A stretch of 64,000 bases of DNA from positions 31,094,350 through 31,158,349 of the forward strand of contig JAEOAD010000025.1 of the NCBI GenBank assembly GCA_036365145.1, in the 5' to 3' direction. Below the pieces are notes generated by a model. It did not search any database, was not told the origin of the DNA, and saw only the letters and a list, made by a program, of their open reading frames with translations. Position numbers and translations under genes: made by a program. The DNA comes from Orientallactaga sibirica. Its lineage: Eukaryota; Chordata; Mammalia; Rodentia; Dipodidae. Of the stretch, positions 63,936-64,000 are shown piece after piece (the first letter of the stretch is position 1; every line of letters begins with the position of its first letter).

Positions 63936-64000
63936 AAATCTTAAAGGGCCATGTGGCTGGCCTCCTGGCTCAAGGCCTGTCCAGTGCACAACCTCTCTGT
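63936..64000. other. End of window, non-repetitive
   Basis: About 65 bases of mixed composition after the AT-rich tract. Too short to classify. Confidence 0.4.

Overview
This is mammalian nuclear DNA from a mouse-like rodent, most likely a jerboa (Dipodidae). The evidence is the interspersed repeats. Dozens of B1-type (7SL-derived) SINEs are mixed with a tRNA-derived SINE of the B2 superfamily whose head reads ggctggagagatggcttagc and whose tail is CT-rich followed by aataaa. It resembles the DIP family of jerboas. L1 fragments and ERVL-MaLR LTRs are also present. The species call is inference.

Only one protein-coding segment is supported. Bases 1-240 (+) are the C-terminal 79 codons of PNRC1, followed by an apparent 3' UTR to about 905. 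The rest appears non-coding.

From 0.9 to 46.3 kb the window is repeat-dense intergenic DNA. It holds a MaLR element with two LTRs (1.57-4.25 kb), a rearranged antisense L1 in which ORF1 abuts 3' UTR (6.4-7.7 kb), a 17-19 bp VNTR (7.75-8.16 kb), a solo LTR with a perfect 5-bp target duplication (8.19-8.58 kb) and a small CpG-rich promoter-like patch (10.1-10.4 kb). A mosaic block is repeated five times (near 13, 24, 29, 33.5 and 39.5 kb). It includes a recent tandem duplication of about 4.56 kb (25.0-29.6 and 29.6-34.1 kb), and copies of an RPL10-like pseudogene occur within it.

From 46.3 to 64 kb the character changes to that of a subtelomere. In order there are an interstitial TTAGGG/TTAGGGG array (46.33-46.93 kb), a SINE-rich stretch with a strong CTCF-type motif (49.5 kb), a ~205-bp array (49.94-51.38 kb) rich in PBX-MEIS-type motifs, a ~45-bp array, a CT-rich array, a ~39-bp array, and an 8.5-kb array of a 98-bp GC-rich, very CpG-rich satellite (53.10-61.56 kb). 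After these come an L1 3' end, a ~45-bp degenerate array, a ~31-bp array carrying pol III B-box-like sequences, one more SINE and 1.4 kb of AT-rich (aataaata)n DNA.

The 98-bp satellite and the ordered set of unrelated CpG-rich minisatellites beside a fossil telomere are the most likely undescribed items. The long open frames inside the satellite are composition artefacts and are not annotated as genes.
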